Shown in pieces: positions 54,618 to 63,607 of a stretch of DNA of 64,000 nucleotides; positions within the stretch are counted from its first letter, which is position 1; the number at the start of each line of letters is the position of its first letter. Below the pieces are notes generated by a model. It did not search any database and was not told where the DNA came from. It saw only the letters and a list, made by a program, of their open reading frames with translations. The stretch is from the IMG/VR virus record IMGVR_UViG_3300050343_000265, positions 1 to 64,000 of that record. One strand, written 5' to 3'. Source of the stretch: a virus. The position numbers and the translations under genes are program-made.

Positions 54618-56852
54618 TTAGAAGTCGTTCAAGATATGGGATTCATCTAAAGGATCATCCTTTGGACGTTGCCAAATACGAATCGATTTAGATTTACCAT
54701 TAGCGTCTTTCCTGCTTGTTACCAAACGACGCCACCCCATTGACTGAAGTACATCAGCAACACGGCGTCCTTCACGACGTGACTGGTTGCGAGGGTCAAG
54801 CTCCAGTGCATGTGTAAGCACATCGGCTGCAGTGACCTCTTGCTTGATTGAAACGTAAGCTCCAATCTTGTCTAACCAAGGATCTGGATCACCAAACTCT
54901 TGGATGTATTCCGAGATTGCAGCAATCTCACCACTGTTGAATTCATATCCAACGCCGCTACGGTAAGCATGTACCGCCGCTGCCCATAGACTATCTCGTT
55001 CTTGCTCTAATTGCTTCCAAGGAATCTGAAATCCTCCTGCAATTTCTAGTGGAACGAATCGTCTATTGCCAGTACTGTCAACAAGAAATTGATTCCTATT
55101 GGTAGTACCAATCATCACAAAGCGACGTGGCAACTTCGATGGGAGTGATGCATATGGATAACGAACCTCATCTACCCGACTTGTGATTAGGTTCTTAAAG
55201 TTCTCAATGTTCCTGACATTGAAGTAGTTATCAATCTCAGGTAGCTCAAGCAGCCATGCCATATGCAGGCGGTACTGCTCTTTCATCAGAGTCTCCAAGG
55301 GAATGGTGATCTCTGCGAACAGGGCATCAGGTACCAAGTTCCTTGCGAACATGGACTTACCTACACCCTGAGCACCCACAAGAATGGGTAGCCAGGACAT
55401 GGATGCACCTGGGTTGTAGGCACGAGCTACTGCACCAATCATCATGCGTTGCATGGCAAGAGTTGCTAGCTGATGCTTGTTACCTAGGAAGACTTCTCCA
55501 ATACGGTCCCAATCTTTATGTGGGATCGCATGTGCTGCACAACTATCGAGGTACCGAGTGATCGGGCAGTAACCGTTTTTACCTGCTGCGTACTGAATAG
55601 CTGACTTGATACGCGGCTCAGGAATGAAGACCCCGTACTCACAAGCAAGCTTGGTAGTCATGATGTCTAGGTCATTACCTTCGAGCTGAACAACTTTCCC
55701 GTTGGGGTCGTCATACTCAATGGCATTCGTAAGTCTGTTCTTACGTAGACCAGTCAAGATTGCTTTGACTTTATCTACGTCAGCCTCACGTTCTTTGGCA
55801 GCATCATCACTGCTTTTCTTTGGTCGTCCACGTTTGGCAACCTTTTTGGAATCCGGTAAGGGTTCCGGTTCAAACTGCATAGTTTCTCCTTTTGCTTGTC
55901 GTATAACCTCTTCAAAACTGACCAAAGGATCAGTCTCTGTATAACCAACTGCTCCACCAGATGCACCAAAGCGCACATCACGGGGAAGCTTACTAGTCCA
56001 ATTAGGATCTTGCTTTTTTGCAAGCGAATACAGTTTAGTATGCCCAGCATATTTGCCGAGACCTTTCCACTTAAACGCACGAATGTTTTCTTCTTTGTGA
56101 CCGTGGTGGCCACGAATGACCCAGTCAACCCAGTCATCAAATAGAACGCCACCTACGCCAGCACAAGCTGCCATGACAGGCACGTAGTAAGACTCGTACT
56201 CATCGTCATCAGATGGACGCAGGAACTCTCGAAGGAGCCACTGACATCGTCTTACGTCAATATCCTCACAGTCTGAATGTACAAACTCTGTAGGTTCGTC
56301 GTAATCAATGTCAGTCAGTAGGAATTCAGGAACCAATGCACCATCATTAAGACGATGACGGGTAGCTGTATTGCCATACCAAAGGCGCTCAGGCTTTTGT
56401 CCGCAGTTATCTTTGAGATCATCGAGCTGCAGATCGGCAAGCAAACGGTTAACGATTAACCAGTAAGCACCACGATGCTGTCTAGAAGATTCAAGATCAA
56501 TTTCTAATGCAAAGATTGCACGGAATCTGTGCTCTTCTTCTGTGTGACTTGCAGAAGTATAAGTAGCAAGGCACCACTCTTTAGCAGTTGTGGTTTCCCA
56601 AAACTTATCAAGAGTAGTGTCGCCATCAAAGTCAATGACAATGATGTTGCTACCAGCTGCATTATCTGCACGCCTGTGTCGATCAATAAAATGAGTGGCG
56701 CACCAGCCGTAGCCATGCTCCACCCATCCAAGTAGCCAGTCAATGCTGACTAATACATTTGACCAACCACGAGCAACCAGTTGTGGGTTGCTTTTATTTT
56801 GGCAGTTCTTATTGACTGCTATCTTCAGTATCTTTTGCACTCTCCATCTCAT
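54618..56852 (-). CDS. Primase-helicase (AEP-like plus VirE/VapE-type helicase)
   Basis: 744 residues. The N-terminal part has primase-like elements: IIVIDFDGDTT (~70) and TSASHTEEEHRFRAIFAL (~98-115). A middle linker has RGRPKK. The C-terminal part is a superfamily 3-type/VapE (DUF5906-like) ATPase: Walker A VGAQGVGKSM (~491-500), Walker B-like WLLELPEIDNY, sensor MIGTTNRNQFLVDSTGNRRF. It would unwind DNA and make primers. The tail ends DESHILNDF. The start overlaps the nuclease gene by 44 nt; an internal start is possible. Confidence 0.88.
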   Translation of the reverse strand: MRWRVQKILKIAVNKNCQNKSNPQLVARGWSNVLVSIDWLLGWVEHGYGWCATHFIDRHRRADNAAGSNIIVIDFDGDTTLDKFWETTTAKEWCLATYTSASHTEEEHRFRAIFALEIDLESSRQHRGAYWLIVNRLLADLQLDDLKDNCGQKPERLWYGNTATRHRLNDGALVPEFLLTDIDYDEPTEFVHSDCEDIDVRRCQWLLREFLRPSDDDEYESYYVPVMAACAGVGGVLFDDWVDWVIRGHHGHKEENIRAFKWKGLGKYAGHTKLYSLAKKQDPNWTSKLPRDVRFGASGGAVGYTETDPLVSFEEVIRQAKGETMQFEPEPLPDSKKVAKRGRPKKSSDDAAKEREADVDKVKAILTGLRKNRLTNAIEYDDPNGKVVQLEGNDLDIMTTKLACEYGVFIPEPRIKSAIQYAAGKNGYCPITRYLDSCAAHAIPHKDWDRIGEVFLGNKHQLATLAMQRMMIGAVARAYNPGASMSWLPILVGAQGVGKSMFARNLVPDALFAEITIPLETLMKEQYRLHMAWLLELPEIDNYFNVRNIENFKNLITSRVDEVRYPYASLPSKLPRRFVMIGTTNRNQFLVDSTGNRRFVPLEIAGGFQIPWKQLEQERDSLWAAAVHAYRSGVGYEFNSGEIAAISEYIQEFGDPDPWLDKIGAYVSIKQEVTAADVLTHALELDPRNQSRREGRRVADVLQSMGWRRLVTSRKDANGKSKSIRIWQRPKDDPLDESHILNDF

Positions 56853-57561
56853 GAAATTGTTGGGCTCTTTTCAAAAACTTTGCTTCGAATCTGTCCAGCT
56901 GATCGGTATCTATAAAGATACCTTGAGAGGTTTCTGGAGTAGAGACAATAATCAAAGCTACATCACATTTATATCCTGTTCGTTCAGCTAACGCGAGGCG
57001 GTAAGCCGCCATTTGCTGAGCGCACTTTTGATACTTCCTAAATCCACCAAAACCTAAGCGGTCTCCTTTCTCAGGAAACACAGCAGAGTAAGGAGCGTTA
57101 CTGGTTTTAAAGTCAGCAATTATCTTTACCCCACCTATCTCTCCGATCAAGTCAGGACAACCAGCGTACAAATGTTCTGTTGACCAGACATATGCAACTT
57201 CGCGGTCATCGCTTCTGAGGTGATTCCAGTCAGGACGCAAAGGACGTTCCGACCAATGAAGTGTATCAAACCAATCTAGGTATGGTGTGATTCCATTCCA
57301 GAAGTCTTGATATTCTTCAGAAACTCCGGGATCTAATCCACGGAGATAGTTTTCACAACCAAGGTGAATAGCAGAGCCACGAGTTGAGGCTGCTTCTAAT
57401 GCACCAGGGTTGTTCTTCTGCCAGTTACGTAAGCCAGCCTTAGCCTTTTCAGTTTCTGTAGCAGACAGGACTGTTGTAACCGAAGGCATATACAGACCTG
57501 AACAAAGGTACTTTCTATAGCCGCTCGGAGTTTGTATCCGATACGGCTTATCAGTAGTCAC
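56809..57561 (-). CDS. PD-(D/E)XK exonuclease (RecB/Cas4-like)
   Basis: 250 residues. STRGSAIHLGCENYL (His 66), YAGCPDLIGEIGG (Asp 137), IIADFKTSN (Asp 150, Lys 152), then KCAQQMAAYRLAL (QxxAY) form the PD-(D/E)XK exonuclease core. It fills the place of T7 gene 6 or a lambda-type exonuclease, removing primers, taking part in recombination or degrading host DNA. It overlaps the gene at 57551 by 11 nt. Confidence 0.85.
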   Translation of the reverse strand: MTTDKPYRIQTPSGYRKYLCSGLYMPSVTTVLSATETEKAKAGLRNWQKNNPGALEAASTRGSAIHLGCENYLRGLDPGVSEEYQDFWNGITPYLDWFDTLHWSERPLRPDWNHLRSDDREVAYVWSTEHLYAGCPDLIGEIGGVKIIADFKTSNAPYSAVFPEKGDRLGFGGFRKYQKCAQQMAAYRLALAERTGYKCDVALIIVSTPETSQGIFIDTDQLDRFEAKFLKRAQQFHEMESAKDTEDSSQ

Positions 57562-57928
57562 CCTCTTCTACCTGCTCTTGAAAGTTCTGCGAATACGTTG
57601 CGCCTGTATCTGTAACAGTGGTTTGCTCCTGAAACATGGCATACAGTTGCCCCACTGCGTTACCTACTGCTTCTGTTACCTGTCCAATTGCTTCAACACG
57701 CTGAGTCATAAACGAAACTTCGTTCCTCATATCTGCAACTTCTTGACGCAATGCAATGGTGTGATCCATCAGGGAAGGCACTTTTGGAAGGGGCCTTGTT
57801 GCTAGTGGTCGTTGCGGAGCATCGGGTACAACGGGTTCAGCAGGAACGGTTGCTTGTGCTCCTGCGATGATCTGTGCAATGCGTGCCTGCATTTCAGGTG
57901 GCAAGTTATCCATATTTGAATTAGTCAT
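57551..57928 (-). CDS. Early coiled-coil protein
   Basis: 125 residues: a Pro-rich N-terminal half (PAEPVVPDAPQRPLATRPLP) and a coiled-coil C-terminal half (ALRQEVADMRNEVSFMTQRV). Single-base overlap with the gene upstream (TAATG). Its setting between a putative SSB and the exonuclease suggests a replication or recombination helper; no family recognised. Confidence 0.55.
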   Translation of the reverse strand: MTNSNMDNLPPEMQARIAQIIAGAQATVPAEPVVPDAPQRPLATRPLPKVPSLMDHTIALRQEVADMRNEVSFMTQRVEAIGQVTEAVGNAVGQLYAMFQEQTTVTDTGATYSQNFQEQVEEGDY

Positions 57929-58668
57929 TAGAATTCAGTTTCCTCTTCTACTTTTTTAGTTGCAGTTGTTGTCCCTACATGGGCTCCACGTTTGTCGGTT
58001 CCACCAGCAGGAAGACCTTTCTCATCGACTTGTTTGCCATCGAAAGGATCCTTGCCTTCAAAGAAATTAGGAAGCCAGATGGTGTCCTTCTCTTTGTCCC
58101 AAGTTGACTTAATTTTATCTGGCACCTTACGGACCTTCGGTAGGATGCTGTATGTAGTTTCCAGACCGGCTCCCTTGCGGCTAATCTTAATTGAAAAATT
58201 AGCAAGTCCGTCTTCTGTCCAAGTGTAGTCTTCAATTTCTTGAAGAATTTCTGTGAGCTGTTCTCTAAGTGATTTTTGTTCAATGAAAAGTACCTCTAAA
58301 CGACCGCGAGCTGCACTAGTGCCAACCCAAGCGAGGAATCGCCGGGGCTTGACATAAGTTCCATCGATTTTTGGTCGATCGGGCTTGGACCAATCGGTCT
58401 CTCGTGCGATGTCTTCGGGCTGCCCAGGATGAGTGCGAGTAACAACGTAGCCGTTGAAACGCAAATCACCAGTCTTAGCATCACGGCATTCGGATGCGTA
58501 CTGCCAACCCACGATTGCGTGACCTGTTTCGTAGCAGCCGAGTAGCCGGAACTCTTCTGACTCTCCGTCTTTAAGACTGCTTGGTTTCCAATAAGGTTGT
58601 GGTTCTCTTGTTTCAATTTTATCTTGGTTTTTCTCCAGCATTTCTGGAGGTAGGACTTGTAGCGCCAT
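57928..58668 (-). CDS. Candidate ssDNA-binding protein with acidic tail
   Basis: 246 residues. Mixed alpha/beta body (EEFRLLGCYETGHAIVGWQY; RFLAWVGTSAARGRLEVLFI) and a C terminus that becomes disordered and ends KKVEEETEF, acidic with a terminal Phe as in T7 gp2.5 (232 residues). Size, tail and location make a gp2.5-like role possible. But no OB-fold signature is evident, and another SSB-like gene lies at 59743, so confidence is moderate. Confidence 0.5.
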   Translation of the reverse strand: MALQVLPPEMLEKNQDKIETREPQPYWKPSSLKDGESEEFRLLGCYETGHAIVGWQYASECRDAKTGDLRFNGYVVTRTHPGQPEDIARETDWSKPDRPKIDGTYVKPRRFLAWVGTSAARGRLEVLFIEQKSLREQLTEILQEIEDYTWTEDGLANFSIKISRKGAGLETTYSILPKVRKVPDKIKSTWDKEKDTIWLPNFFEGKDPFDGKQVDEKGLPAGGTDKRGAHVGTTTATKKVEEETEF

Positions 58669-58721
58669 ATTGATGTTATTTAGACTCTACAAATATAAGT
58701 AATACAAAGGATAAATGTGAG

Positions 58722-59342
58722 CTATGAAGCTAATACTTTGTGTCCATACCAGACAACTAAACTATACCGATTACCTTCTCTAAGCATATTGACTCGGTGC
58801 TCACATTTAGAAGGGAAGACCACGAAGTCTCCGTATTTCATTTTGAATACGCGGATATTAGAATCACTACCGTCTTTAATAAATAATTCAGCACCGTCAT
58901 ACATCTCAGAAGAACTCAGGCATACACTGATGCTTAGCTCCCTAACAAAATCAGTAACGTCATCATCATAATAGTCTTGATGCCAGTCATAATGATCGGT
59001 GACTTCATCGTAGATAGTAAATTGATATTCCCTAGCTGAGTCGGAGATATTTAAATTAAAGTATCCTACGTTGATTTCTTGAACCAGCTTGTCAATAAGA
59101 TCAGTAGCTTCTTGAGATTTTTTTAGCCAATGTAATTTTCCTTTTCTTATAGTTAGATCAAGATCATCACCAGACTCATCATCTTCAGAGTCGCCTATAC
59201 AAGCCAGGGACAGTTCGTCAACTTCAATAACTTCTTTAGCAATTATCTCATCAATTAGTTGTGCAGTATCAAGAGATAGCCGTCCACTAACAATGTTATC
59301 TGTAACTAAATCAATATCAAAGGCAGGGTAATTGGTAAACAT
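58722..59342 (-). CDS. 2-oxoglutarate/Fe(II)-dependent oxygenase
   Basis: 206 residues from the ATG at 59342; the longer version from 59387 starts within the upstream terminator. WHQDYY gives His 121 and Asp 123, CEHRVN gives His 182 and NRYSLVVWYG gives Arg 192: the Fe(II) and 2-oxoglutarate ligands of the prolyl-hydroxylase-like (PKHD) family. Substrate unknown. These enzymes are frequent in cyanophages and may modify protein or nucleic acid. Confidence 0.8.
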   Translation of the reverse strand: MFTNYPAFDIDLVTDNIVSGRLSLDTAQLIDEIIAKEVIEVDELSLACIGDSEDDESGDDLDLTIRKGKLHWLKKSQEATDLIDKLVQEINVGYFNLNISDSAREYQFTIYDEVTDHYDWHQDYYDDDVTDFVRELSISVCLSSSEMYDGAELFIKDGSDSNIRVFKMKYGDFVVFPSKCEHRVNMLREGNRYSLVVWYGHKVLAS

Positions 59343-59363
59343 AAGTGTCCATTTTTTAGCATT

Positions 59364-59385
59364 AAAAAAGGTCTCACGTGAGACC
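59364..59385 (-). terminator. Intrinsic terminator after the gene at 59408
   Basis: GGTCTC, ACGT, GAGACC perfect palindrome followed on the minus strand by six T. It separates the small membrane-type gene from the oxygenase, which therefore needs its own promoter or readthrough. Confidence 0.75.
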
Positions 59386-59407
59386 ATTTTGGGTATATTC
59401 AGTTCGC

Positions 59408-59707
59408 TTAGAAAACGAATGCATTACATACAGCTTGATAGTTAACTTCTCCGCCAAAGACTTCGTCAATAGCAGTCTTCGATTCACGCTCAAGTTTGCT
59501 GTCAACTTTTGACAATGCAAAGCCATAACAAGCTTCTGCAATCTGACCTGCATAATTATTTCTGATTTCAATTGCAGCAGCACTGCCTTGCAAATTTTGT
59601 GAAGCTGTAGTTGCAGAATTGATGAGACCACTGGTAGAGAAAGCAAGTGGTACACCGACAGCAGCAATAGCAGCGGAGCGGACGAGGTTGTTAATGTCTA
59701 GGTTCAT
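59408..59707 (-). CDS. Small protein with N-terminal hydrophobic segment
   Basis: 99 residues: DINNLVRSAAIAAVGVPLAF starts a hydrophobic segment (~7-30), then a polar helical part with two Cys (AEACYGFALSKVD; AVCNAFVF). Could be an inner-membrane protein or a small secreted one. No family recognised. A terminator lies directly downstream. Confidence 0.55.
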   Translation of the reverse strand: MNLDINNLVRSAAIAAVGVPLAFSTSGLINSATTASQNLQGSAAAIEIRNNYAGQIAEACYGFALSKVDSKLERESKTAIDEVFGGEVNYQAVCNAFVF

Positions 59708-59742
59708 AATAAAAATAAATAAATGTGTTTGTGTTTAGATAA

Positions 59743-60402
59743 TCAATAGTCAGGTACAGGGTCTACTTCGCCGTAGCCCTTTGCTTGGCCCGTTGTTCGA
59801 GCTTGAGAATTAGATCTCTCCTTTTCTTTGCGAGTAGTGAAGTCGTTTGCAACGATTGCACGGTAAGGGCTTGCGTCACCTTCCTTGCGGTATTCACGGA
59901 GATAGCCATGGACGCATATGCCACGTCCACTACGGATTCGATCGCTAAGTTTGGACTTCCTGCTTTCATGGAGTTCCATAAAGAGCCAGGTAGTGACGTC
60001 AGCGTTATCCAGGGTAGTCCCAATTTTGGTTGCGATTTGTCCATTCTTGCGTTCCTTAATGTCGTTAGATCCAAAGAATGCATTACCTAGGACAACCTGA
60101 TTGCAATACATATCCTGTGGAATGTTGAACTCGACAGTGGTTACCATCAGATCCAATGGCTGTGCTGTGTCCTCAGAGAAAACAAGATAGCCAGTGATCA
60201 GTGCACGATTACCTTTCTTCCATTCGAGGAACGAGTCGAGCTTGGGACCGGATCTGTCGTAACAGAGAACTCGGAGTTTGACCTCGTTGTCACCACTGCC
60301 AGCGGGGATAACAGCATCAGCCCCGCGATAGTCCAACCCATAAGCATTGATCGGATCTGAAATAATGGATCTGAGTTCAACTGTGGCTGCGATAAAATTC
60401 AT
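59743..60402 (-). CDS. OB-fold single-stranded DNA-binding protein
   Basis: 219 residues with two OB-fold-like halves: ELRSIISDPI...KLRVLCYDRSG, GNRALITGYLVFSEDTAQPL, and VVLGNAFFGSNDI, ... DVTTWLFMELHESRK, SGRGICVHGYLREYRKEGDA, YRAIVANDFT. This strand-loop pattern matches SSB proteins, here as a tandem in one chain. The basic/Gln-rich linker and acidic PVPDY end resemble SSB tails. It would protect ssDNA during replication. Confidence 0.7.
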   Translation of the reverse strand: MNFIAATVELRSIISDPINAYGLDYRGADAVIPAGSGDNEVKLRVLCYDRSGPKLDSFLEWKKGNRALITGYLVFSEDTAQPLDLMVTTVEFNIPQDMYCNQVVLGNAFFGSNDIKERKNGQIATKIGTTLDNADVTTWLFMELHESRKSKLSDRIRSGRGICVHGYLREYRKEGDASPYRAIVANDFTTRKEKERSNSQARTTGQAKGYGEVDPVPDY

Positions 60403-60438
60403 TATTGCCTATATATTTATCAGTCTTTAATATAAGCA

Positions 60439-61062
60439 TTAAGACCACATGGCGCGAGATATAGTTGGTAATTCTGTGTCAAGAATCTCTCCGATCTGTC
60501 TAGCAATTTGTGAGTGCTCGACTTGAGTCCCATGACTGGCTCGCAGATCAATATAGTGCAGCCAACTTCGTATAGTGCCTGACATATACATCCTAGTTTT
60601 GGTACTTAGAGGAAGGACGTTACGTGCACATTCTTTAGCAACACCATAAGCGAGCAGCTTTTTGTATAAAGAGTTTGACTTATTGTTATGCAAAGTGATC
60701 ATATCCTGTAATTCTTCTGATAGCTCTTCAGGAAAATCATCAATAGAATTTTGGCGATTATCTAAGTCCTGTCTACGAAGTTGGGGTACTTCTATTTCAG
60801 TGACTTCTGCATAGCGCTGAGAGAACTCTTGAAATGAGAACGATCTGTGCCTGAGGATTTGCGCTCCAATAGCTCTTGTAGTCTGAATCTCGACGCACAT
60901 GGACGCCATTTCGAATGGACTCCAGTGCTTGTGCTTGATGAGATATTTGATGAGACGTTCGACATTGGGATTATCCTCGTTAGCTGGATTGGATACTCGG
61001 GCAAGTTTGCCGATTAATCTTTCGGCATCAGGTGTTACCCATACCAGTTTAGCTGTGTGCAT
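60439..61062 (-). CDS. thyX: Flavin-dependent thymidylate synthase ThyX
   Basis: 207 residues. RHRSFSFQEFS at 71-81 is the RHRX7S signature and QEFSQRY fits the family. It makes dTMP from dUMP with FAD and methylene-tetrahydrofolate, which supplies replication. It belongs to the nucleotide block with ribonucleotide reductase and MazG. Its start overlaps the 40-codon gene upstream by 14 nt, so translation is likely coupled. Confidence 0.93.
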   Translation of the reverse strand: MHTAKLVWVTPDAERLIGKLARVSNPANEDNPNVERLIKYLIKHKHWSPFEMASMCVEIQTTRAIGAQILRHRSFSFQEFSQRYAEVTEIEVPQLRRQDLDNRQNSIDDFPEELSEELQDMITLHNNKSNSLYKKLLAYGVAKECARNVLPLSTKTRMYMSGTIRSWLHYIDLRASHGTQVEHSQIARQIGEILDTELPTISRAMWS

Positions 61063-61171
61063 GTATTGCTAGGAGTTGACGTAATTGTTTGACAGTTAAT
61101 TTATTTGCACGCTCTCTGACGTAGAGACAGAGATCGTCTATGTAATCACTCTTCAGTTTTGATTTTGCCAT
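61049..61171 (-). CDS. Very small gene upstream of thyX (40 residues)
   Basis: ATG at 61169-61171, stop TAA at 61049. Sequence MAKSKLKSDYIDDLCLYVRE, ending LRQLLAIHAHS: basic start and amphipathic helix. It overlaps both the upstream gene (26 nt) and thyX (14 nt) and fills what would otherwise be an 83-base gap in a tight operon. Function unknown. Confidence 0.5.
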   Translation of the reverse strand: MAKSKLKSDYIDDLCLYVRERANKLTVKQLRQLLAIHAHS

Positions 61172-61433
61172 ATAAATTTGGTCGTATCTTTCCGTAGCCA
61201 GATTGAATCTTTAGCAATTCACCCTTACCTTTGAGCTTATCGTAATAAGCATCAAAGATATCGGCCATTGTGTATGCACGAACTACATCATAAGCAAGAT
61301 TGCCATCAATACTATAAGAAACGATATGGCAATCAGATGGTAAGTGGCTGTCTGCAAAGGTCTTAGGATTAATCTCTTGGTCTACGATTTGAATTTTAAT
61401 CTTTTCTTTTACAGTAAATTCAAGGGGAGGCAT
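61146..61433 (-). CDS. Small early protein in nucleotide block
   Basis: 95 residues, mixed alpha/beta (IKIQIVDQEINPKTFADSHL; AYTMADIFDAYYDKLKGKGE). Directly abuts the ribonucleotide reductase small-subunit gene. No family recognised; a glutaredoxin-like redox partner would show a CxxC, which is absent. Confidence 0.55.
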   Translation of the reverse strand: MPPLEFTVKEKIKIQIVDQEINPKTFADSHLPSDCHIVSYSIDGNLAYDVVRAYTMADIFDAYYDKLKGKGELLKIQSGYGKIRPNLYGKIKTEE

Positions 61434-62165
61434 TTATGCGTATTGCGGTAGATTTTGATTAGCGGTTTCAAAGAAAGCAGGCATACGTGATGCACGAGTA
61501 TCAATTAATCCCTCTGCTTTACCTCTGGAGTAGAGCGAATCTGAATTCGCCAGCCAGAAGTTTGACGACAGATGCTTATGCTCTGCTTCCCCTTTGAGGG
61601 ATTGAAGGCACCAAGCAACCGTAGCTCGCCTAAGGTTATTGAGGGTTTTGTCAGACTTAAGTCCAAGCGCTTCACACACGAGTGTGTTCGCCGCGACATG
61701 GGTCTGTTCGTCTCTTGAGATGTCGGCGGATGTTGTGCGTAATCCTGTATCTCCCAGTCGTCGGAAGATGGGCAGTAAGACGAAGAAGACTGATCTCTCA
61801 AGTACCACAGCTTTGAGAACAGGATGGCGGTCCAACTCAAGCCAGGTTTTACAAATGTGTGCAGCTTCTTTCTCAAACCGAGGGGAGACTCCGTGTGCAG
61901 CAGCTGCGAAATTAAGGGCAATGTCATGTTTCTCTTCATCAACAACGTTAGAAGCAAGTAGTTCCTTACAGCCTTTAACGTCAGGCAGATCGCCCTTCAT
62001 AGCGTCAGCAATAAAATCACCAACGGGAATCTCAAGACAACGTAGCGCTAATGCACGTTGAATGACTTCTTCGCCACCATCAAGTAGCTGACCAGCTGAT
62101 ACTTGAACTGGAGTCCAGGTACGCTTGCGCTGGTGAAGATGAATGTAAGGAGTTTCTGCTTTCAT
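61434..62165 (-). CDS. nrdB: Ribonucleotide reductase small subunit (class I, no Tyr radical residue)
   Basis: 243 residues, much shorter than E. coli NrdB (about 375). Six metal ligands are visible: Glu 45, Glu 77 and His 80 (DEEKHD), Glu 123 (VLERS), Glu 153 and His 156 (RDEQTH). The position four after the first His, Tyr 122 in E. coli, is Leu 84 here, so a stable tyrosyl radical there is impossible. A compact class I pair of this kind was described from cyanopodoviruses. The cofactor is unknown. The gene abuts its neighbour and follows the large subunit by 17 nt. Confidence 0.85.
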   Translation of the reverse strand: MKAETPYIHLHQRKRTWTPVQVSAGQLLDGGEEVIQRALALRCLEIPVGDFIADAMKGDLPDVKGCKELLASNVVDEEKHDIALNFAAAAHGVSPRFEKEAAHICKTWLELDRHPVLKAVVLERSVFFVLLPIFRRLGDTGLRTTSADISRDEQTHVAANTLVCEALGLKSDKTLNNLRRATVAWCLQSLKGEAEHKHLSSNFWLANSDSLYSRGKAEGLIDTRASRMPAFFETANQNLPQYA

Positions 62166-62182
62166 TGGATTGGGTATAGGGT

Positions 62183-63607
62183 TTATTCAGCGCAGCCAAC
62201 ACAGGCTGCAGGGTCATTAAAGATGTTGATAATGCCGTCATCATCGTCGTCACCGTCGTTGAATCCGAACATAGTTCCAAAATCACCGTCTAGTGCAGCA
62301 AGTGCATCATCTTTTGCCTGGGTATTCTGCATAACTTGCAAGCTGTAGTACAGCGAAGTTTGGGGAGAATCAAGCCAAGCTTCAATAAAGTCATCGTCGT
62401 ATTGAACAACGTCGCTCCATGAATTGAAACTATAGCCATGCGCCAGGCCGGTGCGTTTAAGCATTTCCATAATGCCATCGACTACACGTTTGTAGTTGTC
62501 CCAGCCAACTGAATCGGCTGTTTCAACTTCTCCGTAATCGAATGTTTCGACACCGAATGTAGAGCTGTCCCTATCCACTGTGCGTCCGATTGGCGGTGCA
62601 ATTTCGGGGGCCGTGGTATAGCCAGCTCGGTCTGTGTAACGGTAACTACATGAGGCAGTTGGAGCAATAGCAAAGCAGCGATCCATATTGGCCCGTTCTG
62701 CAATAGCTGCTGCTGAATCAACACCTAGCTGAAGTTCTTTAACTATCTTACGTGCTTCTGGAGTCGTAATGTAATCACCTTCGGGATACAAATGCGCAGT
62801 AAGTGCTTCGCCAAACTGTTCGTAAGTGACGTTCTCCAGAGCCAATAGATTTGCTAGTCCAAGCATTCCAAGTCCTACCTGACGATCCTCCTTTTGAGTG
62901 AGATACTCACCAGTCTTTTCAACACCAGTTTTTGAATGCAGATCAATAAGCTCTGACATCCCTGCAATAAATGCGGATGGAATATCTTCAGGACGACAAG
63001 CGCCCAAGTTTATATGTTCCAAAAGACAAGTGCCACGGCTCTTGAGAAAAACCTCAAGGCAAACGTTGGCATAAATACGCTCACCATGCTGATCGCTGCG
63101 GATCTTGGCAAGCCAGATGTCACCACGAGCAATGCCTTTGAGGATTGCATCTTTGACTGCAGGCTTGGCCATGTCCCACATGACGTTAGACAAGTTAATG
63201 CAACGCTTAGCCCAAGGGATTTCATGCCTAGGCATGTTTACAAACTCAAGAATATCCCGATGATTGCAATCTAGGTGGAGCACAACAGCGCCGTTCTTGT
63301 AGACCCCACCTCTACGTAGTTGCTCATTCAAACAGCTATAGATTTTGCCAAATGAGCAAGGCCCCGAACTTACTAGCCCTTTACCGTTGTCATGCCCGGC
63401 AGGACGGATCTTAGAAAGATGTACAGCAACGCCTGCTCCAAAACGTAGTCCATGACTCACGTAGCGCCAGCTGGCCTCAATTCCATTAGGTCCTTCCATG
63501 CTGTCTTCGACAACAAATACTGTGCAGCTGACAGGGAGGCGACTGGCTGGATCATCAATCCAATTTTGTACACGACCAGTTCGTGCAATTACCTGATTAT
63601 TTTCCAT
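62183..63607 (-). CDS. nrdA: Ribonucleotide reductase large subunit (compact class I)
   Basis: 474 residues from the ATG at 63607 (MENNQVIARTG), which overlaps the MazG-like stop; the longer frame from 63724 lies inside that gene. Active-site Cys 183 with Asn 181 and Glu 185 (ANVCLEV), the redox pair Cys 28 and Cys 194 (LPVSCTV; GTCLLEHINLG), radical-path Tyr pair (SLYYSL), and a C-terminal CVGC (469-472) for thioredoxin. It reduces ribonucleotides to deoxy forms. It lacks the ATP-cone of larger enzymes. Confidence 0.9.
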   Translation of the reverse strand: MENNQVIARTGRVQNWIDDPASRLPVSCTVFVVEDSMEGPNGIEASWRYVSHGLRFGAGVAVHLSKIRPAGHDNGKGLVSSGPCSFGKIYSCLNEQLRRGGVYKNGAVVLHLDCNHRDILEFVNMPRHEIPWAKRCINLSNVMWDMAKPAVKDAILKGIARGDIWLAKIRSDQHGERIYANVCLEVFLKSRGTCLLEHINLGACRPEDIPSAFIAGMSELIDLHSKTGVEKTGEYLTQKEDRQVGLGMLGLANLLALENVTYEQFGEALTAHLYPEGDYITTPEARKIVKELQLGVDSAAAIAERANMDRCFAIAPTASCSYRYTDRAGYTTAPEIAPPIGRTVDRDSSTFGVETFDYGEVETADSVGWDNYKRVVDGIMEMLKRTGLAHGYSFNSWSDVVQYDDDFIEAWLDSPQTSLYYSLQVMQNTQAKDDALAALDGDFGTMFGFNDGDDDDDGIINIFNDPAACVGCAE

